Part shown: piece after piece, positions 19,124-25,861 of the stretch
Layout: each line of letters starts with the position of its first letter
How positions within the stretch are numbered: the first letter of the stretch is position 1
NCBI GenBank assembly: GCA_002404345.1
Contig: DHJN01000021.1
Location: forward strand, 1,900-32,164
Reading direction: 5' to 3'
DNA: 30,265 nucleotides
From: Actinobacteria bacterium UBA4719
Lineage (GTDB): Bacteria; Actinomycetota; Actinomycetes; Actinomycetales; Dermatophilaceae
Position numbers and translations under genes: made by a program
The notes under the pieces: generated by a model
Told to the model about the DNA's origin: nothing
The model's database searches: none
What the model saw: the letters and a program-made list of their open reading frames with translations, nothing else

Positions 19124-19145
19124 CTAGGCGGGGAGCGTGGAGGCT

Positions 19146-20030
19146 GTGATCGACAGGGCGGTCTGCGCGTACTGCCAGACTGAGATGGATCGGGTGACCG
19201 CCGCTCGCTGTCCGGATTGCGATGCGGTGCATCACCAAGACTGCTGGCAGGACAATGGCGGATGCGCCGTTCTCGGCTGTGCCGCGGGTCCGGATGGAAC
19301 GACTCTGGAACTGACAGCATCAGCTCCGCCGGCGGGCCTGCCCACCAGCACCATGGGCGTGCCTGCGTCGCCTATTCAAGCATCGTTTGGCAACGCTTCG
19401 CTGACCTCGACTGAAGCGAATAGGCGGTATTGCACCCACTGCGGCCACGACCTGGCCGGCGGCGCGGGGTTCTGTATTCACTGCGGCGAGCCCGTCGCTG
19501 CTGGGTCTCCGACTCGAGGAGTCGCCGCGGCGAGTATGCACTCGGAACCGTCGGGTCTTGCATCGGAGATCCCGACACCCGCGTGGCATGAGGTCACCGC
19601 CAAGTTGCGCGCCAACGGGGGCAACCGGACCAAAGGTATCGCCGCCATCACCGTCGTCCTGCTTGCAGCCGCCGCATTCCTCATCTTCGGTGGCGGCGAG
19701 AAGCACACCGTCACGGGCAACATGTCTTTGACCACAGGCAGCGACCTGACTACTGGATCGTCGTGCGAAGGCTCGAGCGGATTCAGCGACGTCGCTTCCG
19801 GAACCCAGGTCATCATCGAGGACGACTCCGGAAAGACTCTGGCCACGAGTGCGTACGGGTCCGGCGTCTTCGACGGCACGTCGTGCGTGTTTGAGTTCAC
19901 CTTCAACGCTGTGACGAAGTCTGCGTTCTACCGCGTCCATTCCGGCAGCAACCGCGGCGTGGTGCAGTTTTCGTACCAGGAGATGGTCGACAACAACTGG
20001 TCCGTCCACCTCACCCTCGGAGACGGCTAA
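19146..20030 (+). CDS. Membrane-anchored RING-like (Prok-RING) and zinc-ribbon protein, candidate E3
   Basis: A 294-residue protein. Residues 7-45 form a cross-brace-like cysteine array, C7-x2-C10, C22-x2-C25, H29/H30, C33-W34, C40, C45, resembling the prokaryotic RING finger family. A second zinc ribbon has C96, C99, C110, C113. One helix at about 164-180 (IAAITVVLLAAAAFLIF) follows a basic segment, so the zinc domains should be cytoplasmic and the C-terminal 110 residues (two Cys, beta-rich) outside. In eukaryotes RING domains bring E2 to substrate, and an E2 is encoded nearby; E3 activity is inferred. I chose GTG 19146 because it is conserved in the duplicated copy and is 11 bases after GGGGAG; GTG 19137 is too close to that site and out of frame in the copy. 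Confidence 0.85.
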   Translation: MIDRAVCAYCQTEMDRVTAARCPDCDAVHHQDCWQDNGGCAVLGCAAGPDGTTLELTASAPPAGLPTSTMGVPASPIQASFGNASLTSTEANRRYCTHCGHDLAGGAGFCIHCGEPVAAGSPTRGVAAASMHSEPSGLASEIPTPAWHEVTAKLRANGGNRTKGIAAITVVLLAAAAFLIFGGGEKHTVTGNMSLTTGSDLTTGSSCEGSSGFSDVASGTQVIIEDDSGKTLATSAYGSGVFDGTSCVFEFTFNAVTKSAFYRVHSGSNRGVVQFSYQEMVDNNWSVHLTLGDG

Positions 20031-20033
20031 TTC

Positions 20034-21170
20034 ATGTCGGTCCTGTCCCGGGCGGCGAAGGCGTTCCGCCGCTCTGCCCCCCGAGCCGACACCGATGAGG
20101 GCGGACGCGATCTGCTCGATGATCTCCTCGCGAGTCAGCCAGCCAATTCCGAGATCGCCGGCGCCGAAACAGGGCATGGAAGTACCAACGCCGGCAGGTG
20201 GCTGGCTCGGCTGCGTGCCGGGCTGCCTGACCACATACCAGCAACGACTGCCGCCGCCATCCTCCTCGCCGCCGGTGCCGCTACCCTGTTCGCCCCATTG
20301 CCTGGCAGTTCTTCCCCGACCGGACTGTCAGCACTGACCGCGGCACCGGTTCCCAAACCATCGGACACCGCGCCCCAGCCGGATCAGGACCTTGTCAACG
20401 CCGACATCGCTGCCGTGGCGGCTGCGCAGCTAAGCGCCGACGACACCCAGGCTGAGGTCACTCAGGCAGAGGCAGCGCGTGAGGCCGCGGCCGCGCTGCA
20501 GACCAAGGCCGACGACGCGCAGTCAGCCGCAGACAGCGCCAGCAGTAGCGACACTTCGTACACCGTGACCGGCGACCAGTCCACGGTCGACTACGACAAG
20601 CAGGCCCTTCAGGGGGCTCAGGACAGCCTGAAGTCTGCCCAGGACATGCTGGCGCTCGACCAGCAGTACGGATTAGACACCTCGTACGACACCCAGGCCG
20701 TCGCCGACGCGCGGACCGCAATCAAGGATGCGCAAACCACCCTGGACACAGACACTGTGCAGCTCGCGGCCGACCAGAGCGCCGCCAACAGCGCAACTGC
20801 CACCGCGAAGTCTCAACAGGCCACGGCTGACGCTCTCGCCGGGCAGGCCAAAGGCGCGCAAACTAAGGCAGACGCCAAACTGTCCGACGCGCAGAACTCT
20901 GCGGACGCCGCTGCTACCGCATTGAGCAGTGCCCAGACCACCCAGACCCAGCATCAGCAGTCCGATGCTGCCGTATCCGCCGAGTGGCACCACCAGCACC
21001 GTATGGCGGTGTTCGCCGTCAAGGCCAGGAACACCACCATGGCTGACTACCGCACAGCTGCGGCCAAGAACGTCACTGTGGGAGGCGCCCTCGCCGCATC
21101 CTCGGTCATACTCATCATGCTCGACGTCCTCCCCCGGCGCCGCGGTTCACGAGGTGAGCGCGAGGCATAG
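20034..21170 (+). CDS. Coiled-coil membrane protein
   Basis: A 378-residue protein without a family I recognise. A cytoplasmic, charged N-terminus leads to a first helix at about 68-88. A long Ala/Gln/Asp/Ser-rich region (about 115-325) of heptad-like character follows (QTKADDAQSAADSASSS; QQATADALAGQAKGAQTKAD), interrupted by a TSYTVTGDQSTVDYD segment. A second helix (about 345-365, VTVGGALAASSVILIMLDVL) ends in RRRGSRGERE. Both termini would be cytoplasmic and the coiled coil outside, spanning toward the cell wall. ATG 20034 is 3 bases after the RING gene stop with GGAGA upstream, so the two are coupled. A structural or sensing partner for the cassette is possible. Confidence 0.8.
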   Translation: MSVLSRAAKAFRRSAPRADTDEGGRDLLDDLLASQPANSEIAGAETGHGSTNAGRWLARLRAGLPDHIPATTAAAILLAAGAATLFAPLPGSSSPTGLSALTAAPVPKPSDTAPQPDQDLVNADIAAVAAAQLSADDTQAEVTQAEAAREAAAALQTKADDAQSAADSASSSDTSYTVTGDQSTVDYDKQALQGAQDSLKSAQDMLALDQQYGLDTSYDTQAVADARTAIKDAQTTLDTDTVQLAADQSAANSATATAKSQQATADALAGQAKGAQTKADAKLSDAQNSADAAATALSSAQTTQTQHQQSDAAVSAEWHHQHRMAVFAVKARNTTMADYRTAAAKNVTVGGALAASSVILIMLDVLPRRRGSRGEREA

Positions 21171-21303
21171 GGGGCTTCCCTCGGTATCCACCAAGACGTA
21201 GTTGACAGCCTCGCGCCAGGTGGTACGCGATGGCATCACCGTCGTAGTAGTCAATCCGTGCGCACTGGCGCCTGGGGGATCAGGACCGCTATATCCCGTT
21301 TAC

Positions 21304-21332
21304 CTGACAGTCCCCATGAACGCGCATAAAAT
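21304..21332 (+). promoter_or_regulatory. Sigma-70-type promoter B, before the E2 gene
   Basis: CTGACA, 17 bp, TAAAAT, as in copy A. It would drive the mini-RING, E2, FHA, protease, ubiquitin-like, E1 and JAMM genes separately from the RING and coiled-coil genes. Confidence 0.7.
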
Positions 21333-21334
21333 TC

Positions 21335-21348
21335 GAGGTAAGGACCTC
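21335..21348 (+). promoter_or_regulatory. GAGGT-N4-ACCTC inverted repeat, copy B
   Basis: Arms as in copy A around a different centre, AAGG. It overlaps the predicted transcription start. Confidence 0.5.
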
Positions 21349-21524
21349 TATGGCTTTGAAGGGGCGCGAAGACTGCGTGTCTGACAATCTTTCGGGAGCG
21401 TGCGGCTGTGATTGACGTGGCAATCGTTCCCCCGTGGCTTCCGATCTGAGCTCGGCACACTCGTCCGTGTTTTTTTCACTCAGCGTTGACCGACCTAGGA
21501 CGGTAGTGTCCGCGACTGAGCCGT

Positions 21525-21537
21525 ATCCGATGCGGAT
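21525..21537 (+). promoter_or_regulatory. Small hairpin before the ribosome site, copy B
   Basis: ATCCG-ATG-CGGAT, identical to copy A, ends 6 bases before GGGGAG at 21544-21549. Confidence 0.3.
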
Positions 21538-21558
21538 CTAGGCGGGGAGCGTGAGGCT

Positions 21559-21738
21559 GTGATCGACAGGGCGGTCTGCGCGTACTGCCAGACTGAGATG
21601 GATCGGGTGACCGCCGCTCGCTGTCCGGACTGCACTCAAGAATCCTTCGCCAACGCCTCGCTGACTTCAGCTTGGGCGCCTGTGTCCGTGAGGGTCAACC
21701 GGCTCAGCATGAGGCCGGGACAGGGGAGAAGTAAATGA
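21559..21738 (+). CDS. Mini-RING: 59-residue internally deleted copy of the RING protein
   Basis: GTG 21559, 9 bases after GGGGAG, opens a frame that repeats the first 25 residues of the RING-like protein (VIDRAVCAYCQTEMDRVTAA to CPDC). It then skips exactly 51 codons, resumes with sequence like TQESFANASLTS, and ends in an unrelated tail. The stop overlaps the E2 start (ATGA). It keeps C7-x2-C10 and C22-x2-C25, enough for one zinc site, but lacks the HHxxCW-C-C half of the RING. An in-frame deletion, a kept ribosome site and coupling to E2 suggest it is still translated, as a small protein or simply a leader peptide that feeds ribosomes to E2. A relic is the alternative. Confidence 0.6.
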   Translation: MIDRAVCAYCQTEMDRVTAARCPDCTQESFANASLTSAWAPVSVRVNRLSMRPGQGRSK

Positions 21739-22214
21739 CACCGCGCCAGCGCCGACTTGAGGCGGACCATCGGCAACTCGTTGCTGCTTTCGCGGGGCAC
21801 TCACAAATCCAAGTCCAAGCCCTCGGACCCGTGCCACCTGAACGCTATCGAGTGGTCTATAACCTCCCAGGCCTGCGCCTCGACGAGGCGCGCCGTGTCA
21901 CTCGTGTTTACCAGCACATAGTGGACCTTTACCTACCCGCCGGCTACCCGCGGGAGAAACCGTACGCCACGACGGCCGCCCCCGTGTTTCACCCGAACTT
22001 CGGCGCGCACGTCTGCATTGCCGACTTCTGGAGCCCTTCCCAGTCCCTTGTCGACGTCGTACTGCAGATCGCTGACATGCTCCAGTACCGCGTGTACAAC
22101 GTCCGGTCTCCGTTAAACGCGGTTGCCGCCCAATGGGCGACAGAGAACGCGCACCAGCTGCCAATCGCCAACATCGACACGATGCCGGTCGATCCGGTAG
22201 TCACGCTCGCATGA
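21735..22214 (+). CDS. E2-like ubiquitin-conjugating enzyme (UBC fold)
   Basis: A 159-residue cytoplasmic protein with the E2 core: strands ending in HIVDLYLPAGYPREKPYA, the H86-P87-N88 motif in VFHPNFG, and candidate catalytic C94 in HVCIADFW, six residues after the Asn, the spacing of classical E2s. A W and the SLVDVVLQIADMLQYR helix follow as in UBC folds. It should accept the ubiquitin-like protein from the E1 at 24668 as a thioester. ATG 21735 overlaps the mini-RING stop. There is no membrane segment. Bacterial E2s are known from conjugation operons such as Bil and CBASS type II, but no cyclase or phage-defence gene is seen here. Confidence 0.9.
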   Translation: MTPRQRRLEADHRQLVAAFAGHSQIQVQALGPVPPERYRVVYNLPGLRLDEARRVTRVYQHIVDLYLPAGYPREKPYATTAAPVFHPNFGAHVCIADFWSPSQSLVDVVLQIADMLQYRVYNVRSPLNAVAAQWATENAHQLPIANIDTMPVDPVVTLA

Positions 22215-22250
22215 TCCGGCAACCAGCCGCCAAGACCCCCGGGAACCACC

Positions 22251-23450
22251 ATGTCTGAGACCGTACCCATACCCGAACCGGCATCGGCATTGCCCACAGG
22301 ACCACTCCCCACCGGCTCAGCACCGGTCCAGATCAGCTGGGACGACCTGAATAGCGACTCAGTCAATGCCCGGGTCGAGCTGATCCGGACGGCCCGAGAG
22401 GTCCCGCTCATCCAGCCGGTCGGTGCGCCCGTCCTCACCGGCGCATCCGGCCCGATGGGCTGGCTGCGCGGCTCGGTCGGGGCCCTGGCCCTCGCTGGGC
22501 TGGTTGGGGCGCTCGTGACCTGGGGACTGGTCGAGGGGGTGCTGCAGGCGGGGGCTGACACCCACTGGTACGGAGACTCCGCAACTACCGGCAACGTCCT
22601 GTTCACCTTGGCGTTCGCGCTCGGCATCGGTCTGGTCGTCTCTGGGTGGGAAGGCATCCAGGCGCGCAGCCGGGCCAAGACGCAAGCCGCCCTCCTCAAG
22701 GCAACCCCGGTCCTAGTCGGCGGCGGCCTCGTGGGCGGGTTCATCGCGAGCTCCGTGTACGGGTCGATGACCAGCGGCATCATCGCCGACGCGTACGCCG
22801 CGGTAACCAGTCAGGGCAGCAGCGCCGTCGACGCCGAGCAGATCTTCACGCAGTACGTCCAGGACCACTTACACCTTCCTCGCGGGATCGCAATCGGACT
22901 AGTCGGCGTCGCCGTCGGTGCTGCCCTCGGCGCCGCCAGCAGGTCCACGCGCCGGGCGCTCAACGGCGCGATCGGTGGGTTCGTCGGTGGGTTCGTCGGC
23001 GGGTTCCTGTTCGACTACATCGGCTCCGGTTCCGGCTCCGGGGCCATGCCGCGACTTGTCGCCATCGTGGTCACCGGCGTTCTGGTCGGTCTGTCGATGG
23101 GACTGGTGGAGACCGCTCGCCGCGAAAACTGGCTTGAGATCGTCTCCGGCGGCATGGCCGGAAAGCAGTTCATCCTCTACCACCAGCAGACCGTGATCGG
23201 GTCGGGTGCCGACTGCCACGTCACCCTCATCAAGGACCCTGCGATCAGCCCTCAGCAACTGCAACTGACCCAGAGCGCAGGTGGTCTGACCGCACGTAGC
23301 CTCGATCCGCAGCGGCCGGCGCAGGTCAACGGCATCGCCATTGTCGAACAGACACTGGCCGACTCCGACCTGCTCCAGGTTGGCTCGACGGTCCTTCGCT
23401 ACCGGTCGAAGGCGGCGGCCGCCCCGCTGCCTGGAGCCATCCACGGGTGA
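22251..23450 (+). CDS. Polytopic membrane protein with degenerate C-terminal FHA domain
   Basis: A 399-residue protein: a cytoplasmic N-terminus (1-72), about six Gly-rich helices (about 74-96, 114-134, 150-172, 211-230, 237-256 with GGFVGGFVGGF, 267-287) and a C-terminal FHA-like domain (about 305-385). In the FHA part, VIGSGADCHVTL replaces the usual G-R pair with G317-S318, and AISPQQLQL keeps S333 but lacks the His of S-x-x-H; N360-G361 is kept. Phosphothreonine binding is therefore doubtful and a plain protein-protein role is more likely. ATG 22251 is 36 bp after the E2 gene; its stop overlaps an unused GTG of the next frame. It may be the membrane platform for the enzymes. Confidence 0.85.
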   Translation: MSETVPIPEPASALPTGPLPTGSAPVQISWDDLNSDSVNARVELIRTAREVPLIQPVGAPVLTGASGPMGWLRGSVGALALAGLVGALVTWGLVEGVLQAGADTHWYGDSATTGNVLFTLAFALGIGLVVSGWEGIQARSRAKTQAALLKATPVLVGGGLVGGFIASSVYGSMTSGIIADAYAAVTSQGSSAVDAEQIFTQYVQDHLHLPRGIAIGLVGVAVGAALGAASRSTRRALNGAIGGFVGGFVGGFLFDYIGSGSGSGAMPRLVAIVVTGVLVGLSMGLVETARRENWLEIVSGGMAGKQFILYHQQTVIGSGADCHVTLIKDPAISPQQLQLTQSAGGLTARSLDPQRPAQVNGIAIVEQTLADSDLLQVGSTVLRYRSKAAAAPLPGAIHG

Positions 23451-23497
23451 CTCCCTCACCCCTGACCCACTCGCCTACTCGAAGGAGGCAATGCATC

Positions 23498-24400
23498 TTG
23501 CTCACGCGTCCCCGGTTAGTCGTCCTGATCGCGGCGGCATGCGCCGCCACCCTGGCTCTGATGCTGGCTGGGCCGGCTACGGCGTCGACGAGCGATCCCG
23601 TCGCTCTGGCGACGGCGGGGGTCGCCGTTGTGAACGCCGCAGATGGCGTGGGCACCGCGTTCGCAGTAGCCGACGGGGTGCTGCTCACGGCTGCCCACGT
23701 CGTTGGGGTCGAGACCACCGTGCAGGTAACCGCCGGCGGAAAGACTGTGACCGCGCGAGTGGAACGGACCTCCCCTGCCCTCGATGTCGCTCTTCTCTCC
23801 ACGACGTTGCACCTCACCTCGCTGTCACTGCGCACCCATGCGCCGCGCCTCGGCGAGCAGGTCTACGCGGTCGGGGCGGCCCTCGGCGACCTGTCGGTGA
23901 CCCGTGGCGTCGTTTCCGGTCACCGCGACGCCTCCGGGTTCTCCCACGTTCAGACCGACGCCGCGATCAACCCCGGTAACTCTGGTGGGCCGCTGCTCGG
24001 CGACGACGGCCAGGTGATCGGGCTCGTCGTAAGCAAGTTACGTGACGCCGAGGGCATCGCGCTGTGCGTCTCGGCCGCCGACCTGAACACGTTCCTGAAC
24101 GCAGGGCCGAGCCCGACACGGGCCGCAGGAGAGAAGCCTACGAATCCGCCCGCTGCGGCACAGGGGTCGGGTGCTGCACCGAAGGGCTCGACCAACAAGA
24201 ACGATGGCACACAGCCATGGTGGTGGCTGGCGCTTCCCGGCGCGGGCCTGGCATATCTCGTTCTCGCCCGGCCGCGCGGTGTTCGGGTACGGCTCGGGCC
24301 AGCCCGAGCAGTAGCACCGGTACAGACCGGAACAGAGCCCTACAACAACTCGACCGGCGTCACCCCCAGTTCTCAGCCAGCTACAACGAAGGACCGATGA
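23498..24400 (+). CDS. Secreted, membrane-anchored trypsin-like (HtrA-type) serine protease
   Basis: A 300-residue PA-clan protease. A signal sequence (about 1-32, LVVLIAAACAATLALMLAG then PATAS) leads to a catalytic domain with H67 in LLTAAHVVG, D96 in ALDVALLS and S162 in INPGNSGGPLL: triad complete. No PDZ domain follows; instead a Pro/Gly/Ser linker and a C-terminal helix (WWWLALPGAGLAYLVLA) anchor it, with the catalytic part outside. The start is TTG 23498, 9 bases after GAAGGAGG; ATG 23491 is out of frame and GTG 23447 has no ribosome site. It lies 1 base before the ubiquitin-like gene. An outside protease in a cytoplasmic conjugation operon suggests cross-membrane signalling, an inference. 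Confidence 0.88.
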   Translation: MLTRPRLVVLIAAACAATLALMLAGPATASTSDPVALATAGVAVVNAADGVGTAFAVADGVLLTAAHVVGVETTVQVTAGGKTVTARVERTSPALDVALLSTTLHLTSLSLRTHAPRLGEQVYAVGAALGDLSVTRGVVSGHRDASGFSHVQTDAAINPGNSGGPLLGDDGQVIGLVVSKLRDAEGIALCVSAADLNTFLNAGPSPTRAAGEKPTNPPAAAQGSGAAPKGSTNKNDGTQPWWWLALPGAGLAYLVLARPRGVRVRLGPARAVAPVQTGTEPYNNSTGVTPSSQPATTKDR

Positions 24401-24401
24401 A

Positions 24402-24671
24402 ATGTCTGTACTGAACCTGACCATCACCGATGTCACAGGCAGCAAGGAGCAGTCGGCCGCTGTGCCTGGCGATGCACCGGTCATTCGCGTCATCGCCAAG
24501 CTCATCGAGTTGATGCAGCTGCCACTGACCGGACCCGACGGGCAGCCCCTGTCGTACAGGTTCCATCACCGCGGTAGCGGTCGCCAGCTGCGTGACGATG
24601 ACACCCTCGCCCAGGCCGGCGTCACCGATGGCGACACCCTCCGACTCGTGGCCGAGATCACCGCAGGATGA
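24402..24671 (+). CDS. Ubiquitin-like protein (YukD/EsaB-like beta-grasp)
   Basis: An 89-residue beta-grasp protein, the likely modifier. MSVLNLTITDVTG is strand 1; VIRVIAKLIELMQLP the helix; LSYRFHHRGSGRQL and LRDDDTLAQAGVTDGDTLRLV the second half, typical of YukD/EsaB-like domains. It ends EITAG: a single C-terminal Gly after Ala, with no tail to be removed, so the E1 could adenylate it directly. ATG 24402 has GAAGGA 8 bases upstream; the stop overlaps the E1 start. YukD proteins usually serve type VII secretion, but no ESX gene is present here, while E1, E2 and JAMM genes surround it. Lys residues are few (K13, K34). Confidence 0.88.
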   Translation: MSVLNLTITDVTGSKEQSAAVPGDAPVIRVIAKLIELMQLPLTGPDGQPLSYRFHHRGSGRQLRDDDTLAQAGVTDGDTLRLVAEITAG

Positions 24672-25861
24672 CCGCTCCCATGGTGACGCTGGACGCGACC
24701 GCGACCGACGGGCGCTACCATCGCCAAGAGCTCATCAGCTGGTGGGACCAGTCCCGGCTGAGCAATGCTCGCGTGCTCATCGTGGGTGCCGGTGCGCTCG
24801 GCAACGAGATCGTCAAGAGCCTCGCTCTGCTCGGCGTCGGACACCTCGACATTGTTGACATGGATAAGGTTGAGCACGCCAATCTGGCGCGCTGTGTGCT
24901 CTTTCGCGATGGGGACGAGGGCCGACCCAAGTCAGAAGTCGTCGCGGCAGCAGTTGGCACACTCAACCCTGATGTCACCGCGGTCGCCCACACCGTGCCC
25001 GTCCAGCAGCTCGGCCTCGGGTTCCTCAACGAAGTCGACCTGGTCATCGCCGGTCTGGACAACCGTGAGGCGCGTCTGTGGGTCGGGCAGAGCTGCCGCA
25101 AGCTCGGCCAGCACTGGGTCGACGGTGCGATCGAGGGCCTGCGCGGTCTGGTCCGGGTATTCCTGCCGGAGGGTGCGTGCTATGAGTGCACGCTCGGAGA
25201 GACGGACCGCAAGATCATGGCGCAACGGCGCGCGTGCGCGCTGCTGTCCGCCGAGGAGATGCACGGAGGCAAGGTACCGACCAACGCGACCACTGCGTCG
25301 ATCATCGCAGCCATCGAGGTGCAGGAGGCTGTCAAGCTGATTGTCGGCCGAGGTGACCTCCTCGCCCTGCGCAACAGTGCCCTCATGTACATCGGGGAGA
25401 CCCTAGAGACCTACCGGGTTACCTATGCCGAGGACGAGTTCTGCCCCTCACACGACCGGTACGAAGACCTCCTCCCGTTCGCGGTCACCGCTGAGACATC
25501 CCTCGCTGACGTCGTGACCGCAGGCCACGTCCGGCTCGGGGAGCACCTCGATGCAGTCGAGCTCGAGGACGATCTCATCGTTGCCTCACGCTGCGGCAGC
25601 TGCGGGCACAACGCACCAGTCCTACGCAGCCTCAGATCACTGCGCCCCGGCGACGGGCTCTGCCCAGCGTGCGGGGAAGAGCTGACCCTTGACGCGCGCC
25701 GGGTCCTCGACCCCACGGACAAAGTCCTCGCCGCTCGGCTGCTGGACCTGCACCTGGCCGACCGTGACGTCATCACGGTGCGCGCCGGGAACCGCCGGGC
25801 CCATTTCGCGCTGAGCCCGGCGCTGGGCACCCCAGGGGTCTTCCAGGAGGGCAGCCGATGA
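24668..25861 (+). CDS. E1-like activating enzyme (ThiF/UBA3-like) with extra zinc ribbon
   Basis: A 397-residue cytoplasmic adenylating enzyme. The Rossmann core has VLIVGAGALGNEIVKSLALLG (about 36-56), DMDKVEHANLARC with the acidic and Asn/Arg residues that bind ATP-Mg, K88 in GRPKSEVV, and LDNREARLWV. C171-x2-C174 start a zinc site, possibly completed by a later CPSH. C190 in RRACALLSAEE aligns with the catalytic Cys of UBA3/NEDD8 E1 (ACIECTL followed by PMCTIAS), then GGKVPTNATTASIIAAIEVQ is the conserved crossover helix. A C-terminal zinc ribbon (CGSCG and CPACG) is added at about 320-345. It should charge the ubiquitin-like protein and pass it to the E2. The start overlaps the modifier stop; the stop overlaps the JAMM start. 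Confidence 0.92.
   Translation: MTAPMVTLDATATDGRYHRQELISWWDQSRLSNARVLIVGAGALGNEIVKSLALLGVGHLDIVDMDKVEHANLARCVLFRDGDEGRPKSEVVAAAVGTLNPDVTAVAHTVPVQQLGLGFLNEVDLVIAGLDNREARLWVGQSCRKLGQHWVDGAIEGLRGLVRVFLPEGACYECTLGETDRKIMAQRRACALLSAEEMHGGKVPTNATTASIIAAIEVQEAVKLIVGRGDLLALRNSALMYIGETLETYRVTYAEDEFCPSHDRYEDLLPFAVTAETSLADVVTAGHVRLGEHLDAVELEDDLIVASRCGSCGHNAPVLRSLRSLRPGDGLCPACGEELTLDARRVLDPTDKVLAARLLDLHLADRDVITVRAGNRRAHFALSPALGTPGVFQEGSR

Larger units (their letters stand above)
18883..19220 (+). repeat. 338-bp direct repeat, copy A (promoter, leader and 5' end of RING gene)
   Basis: This segment is nearly identical to 21296-21633, also 338 bp, 2413 bp downstream. It spans a promoter, about 210 bp of leader and the first 25 codons of the RING-like gene. 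Differences are scattered substitutions plus small indels that balance in length; one base present at 19139-19140 is missing in copy B. The gene-free part, 18771-19145, otherwise holds no ORF I accept: a minus-strand frame exists in both copies but has no recognisable family. Confidence 0.93.
21296..21633 (+). repeat. 338-bp direct repeat, copy B
   Basis: Second copy of 18883-19220, placed before the E2 gene. Beyond the repeat, homology to the RING gene resumes after a gap: 21635-21668 resembles 19375-19409 with lower identity. The gap corresponds to 153 bp, 51 codons exactly. The gene-free stretch 21171-21558 consists of about 125 bp without features followed by this repeat. Confidence 0.93.

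Noticed and set aside
24402..24671. The modifier as an EsaB/YukD component of a type VII secretion system
   Set aside because: No EccC ATPase, WXG100, EccB/D/E or mycosin gene is found in the window, whereas E1, E2 and JAMM genes flank it.
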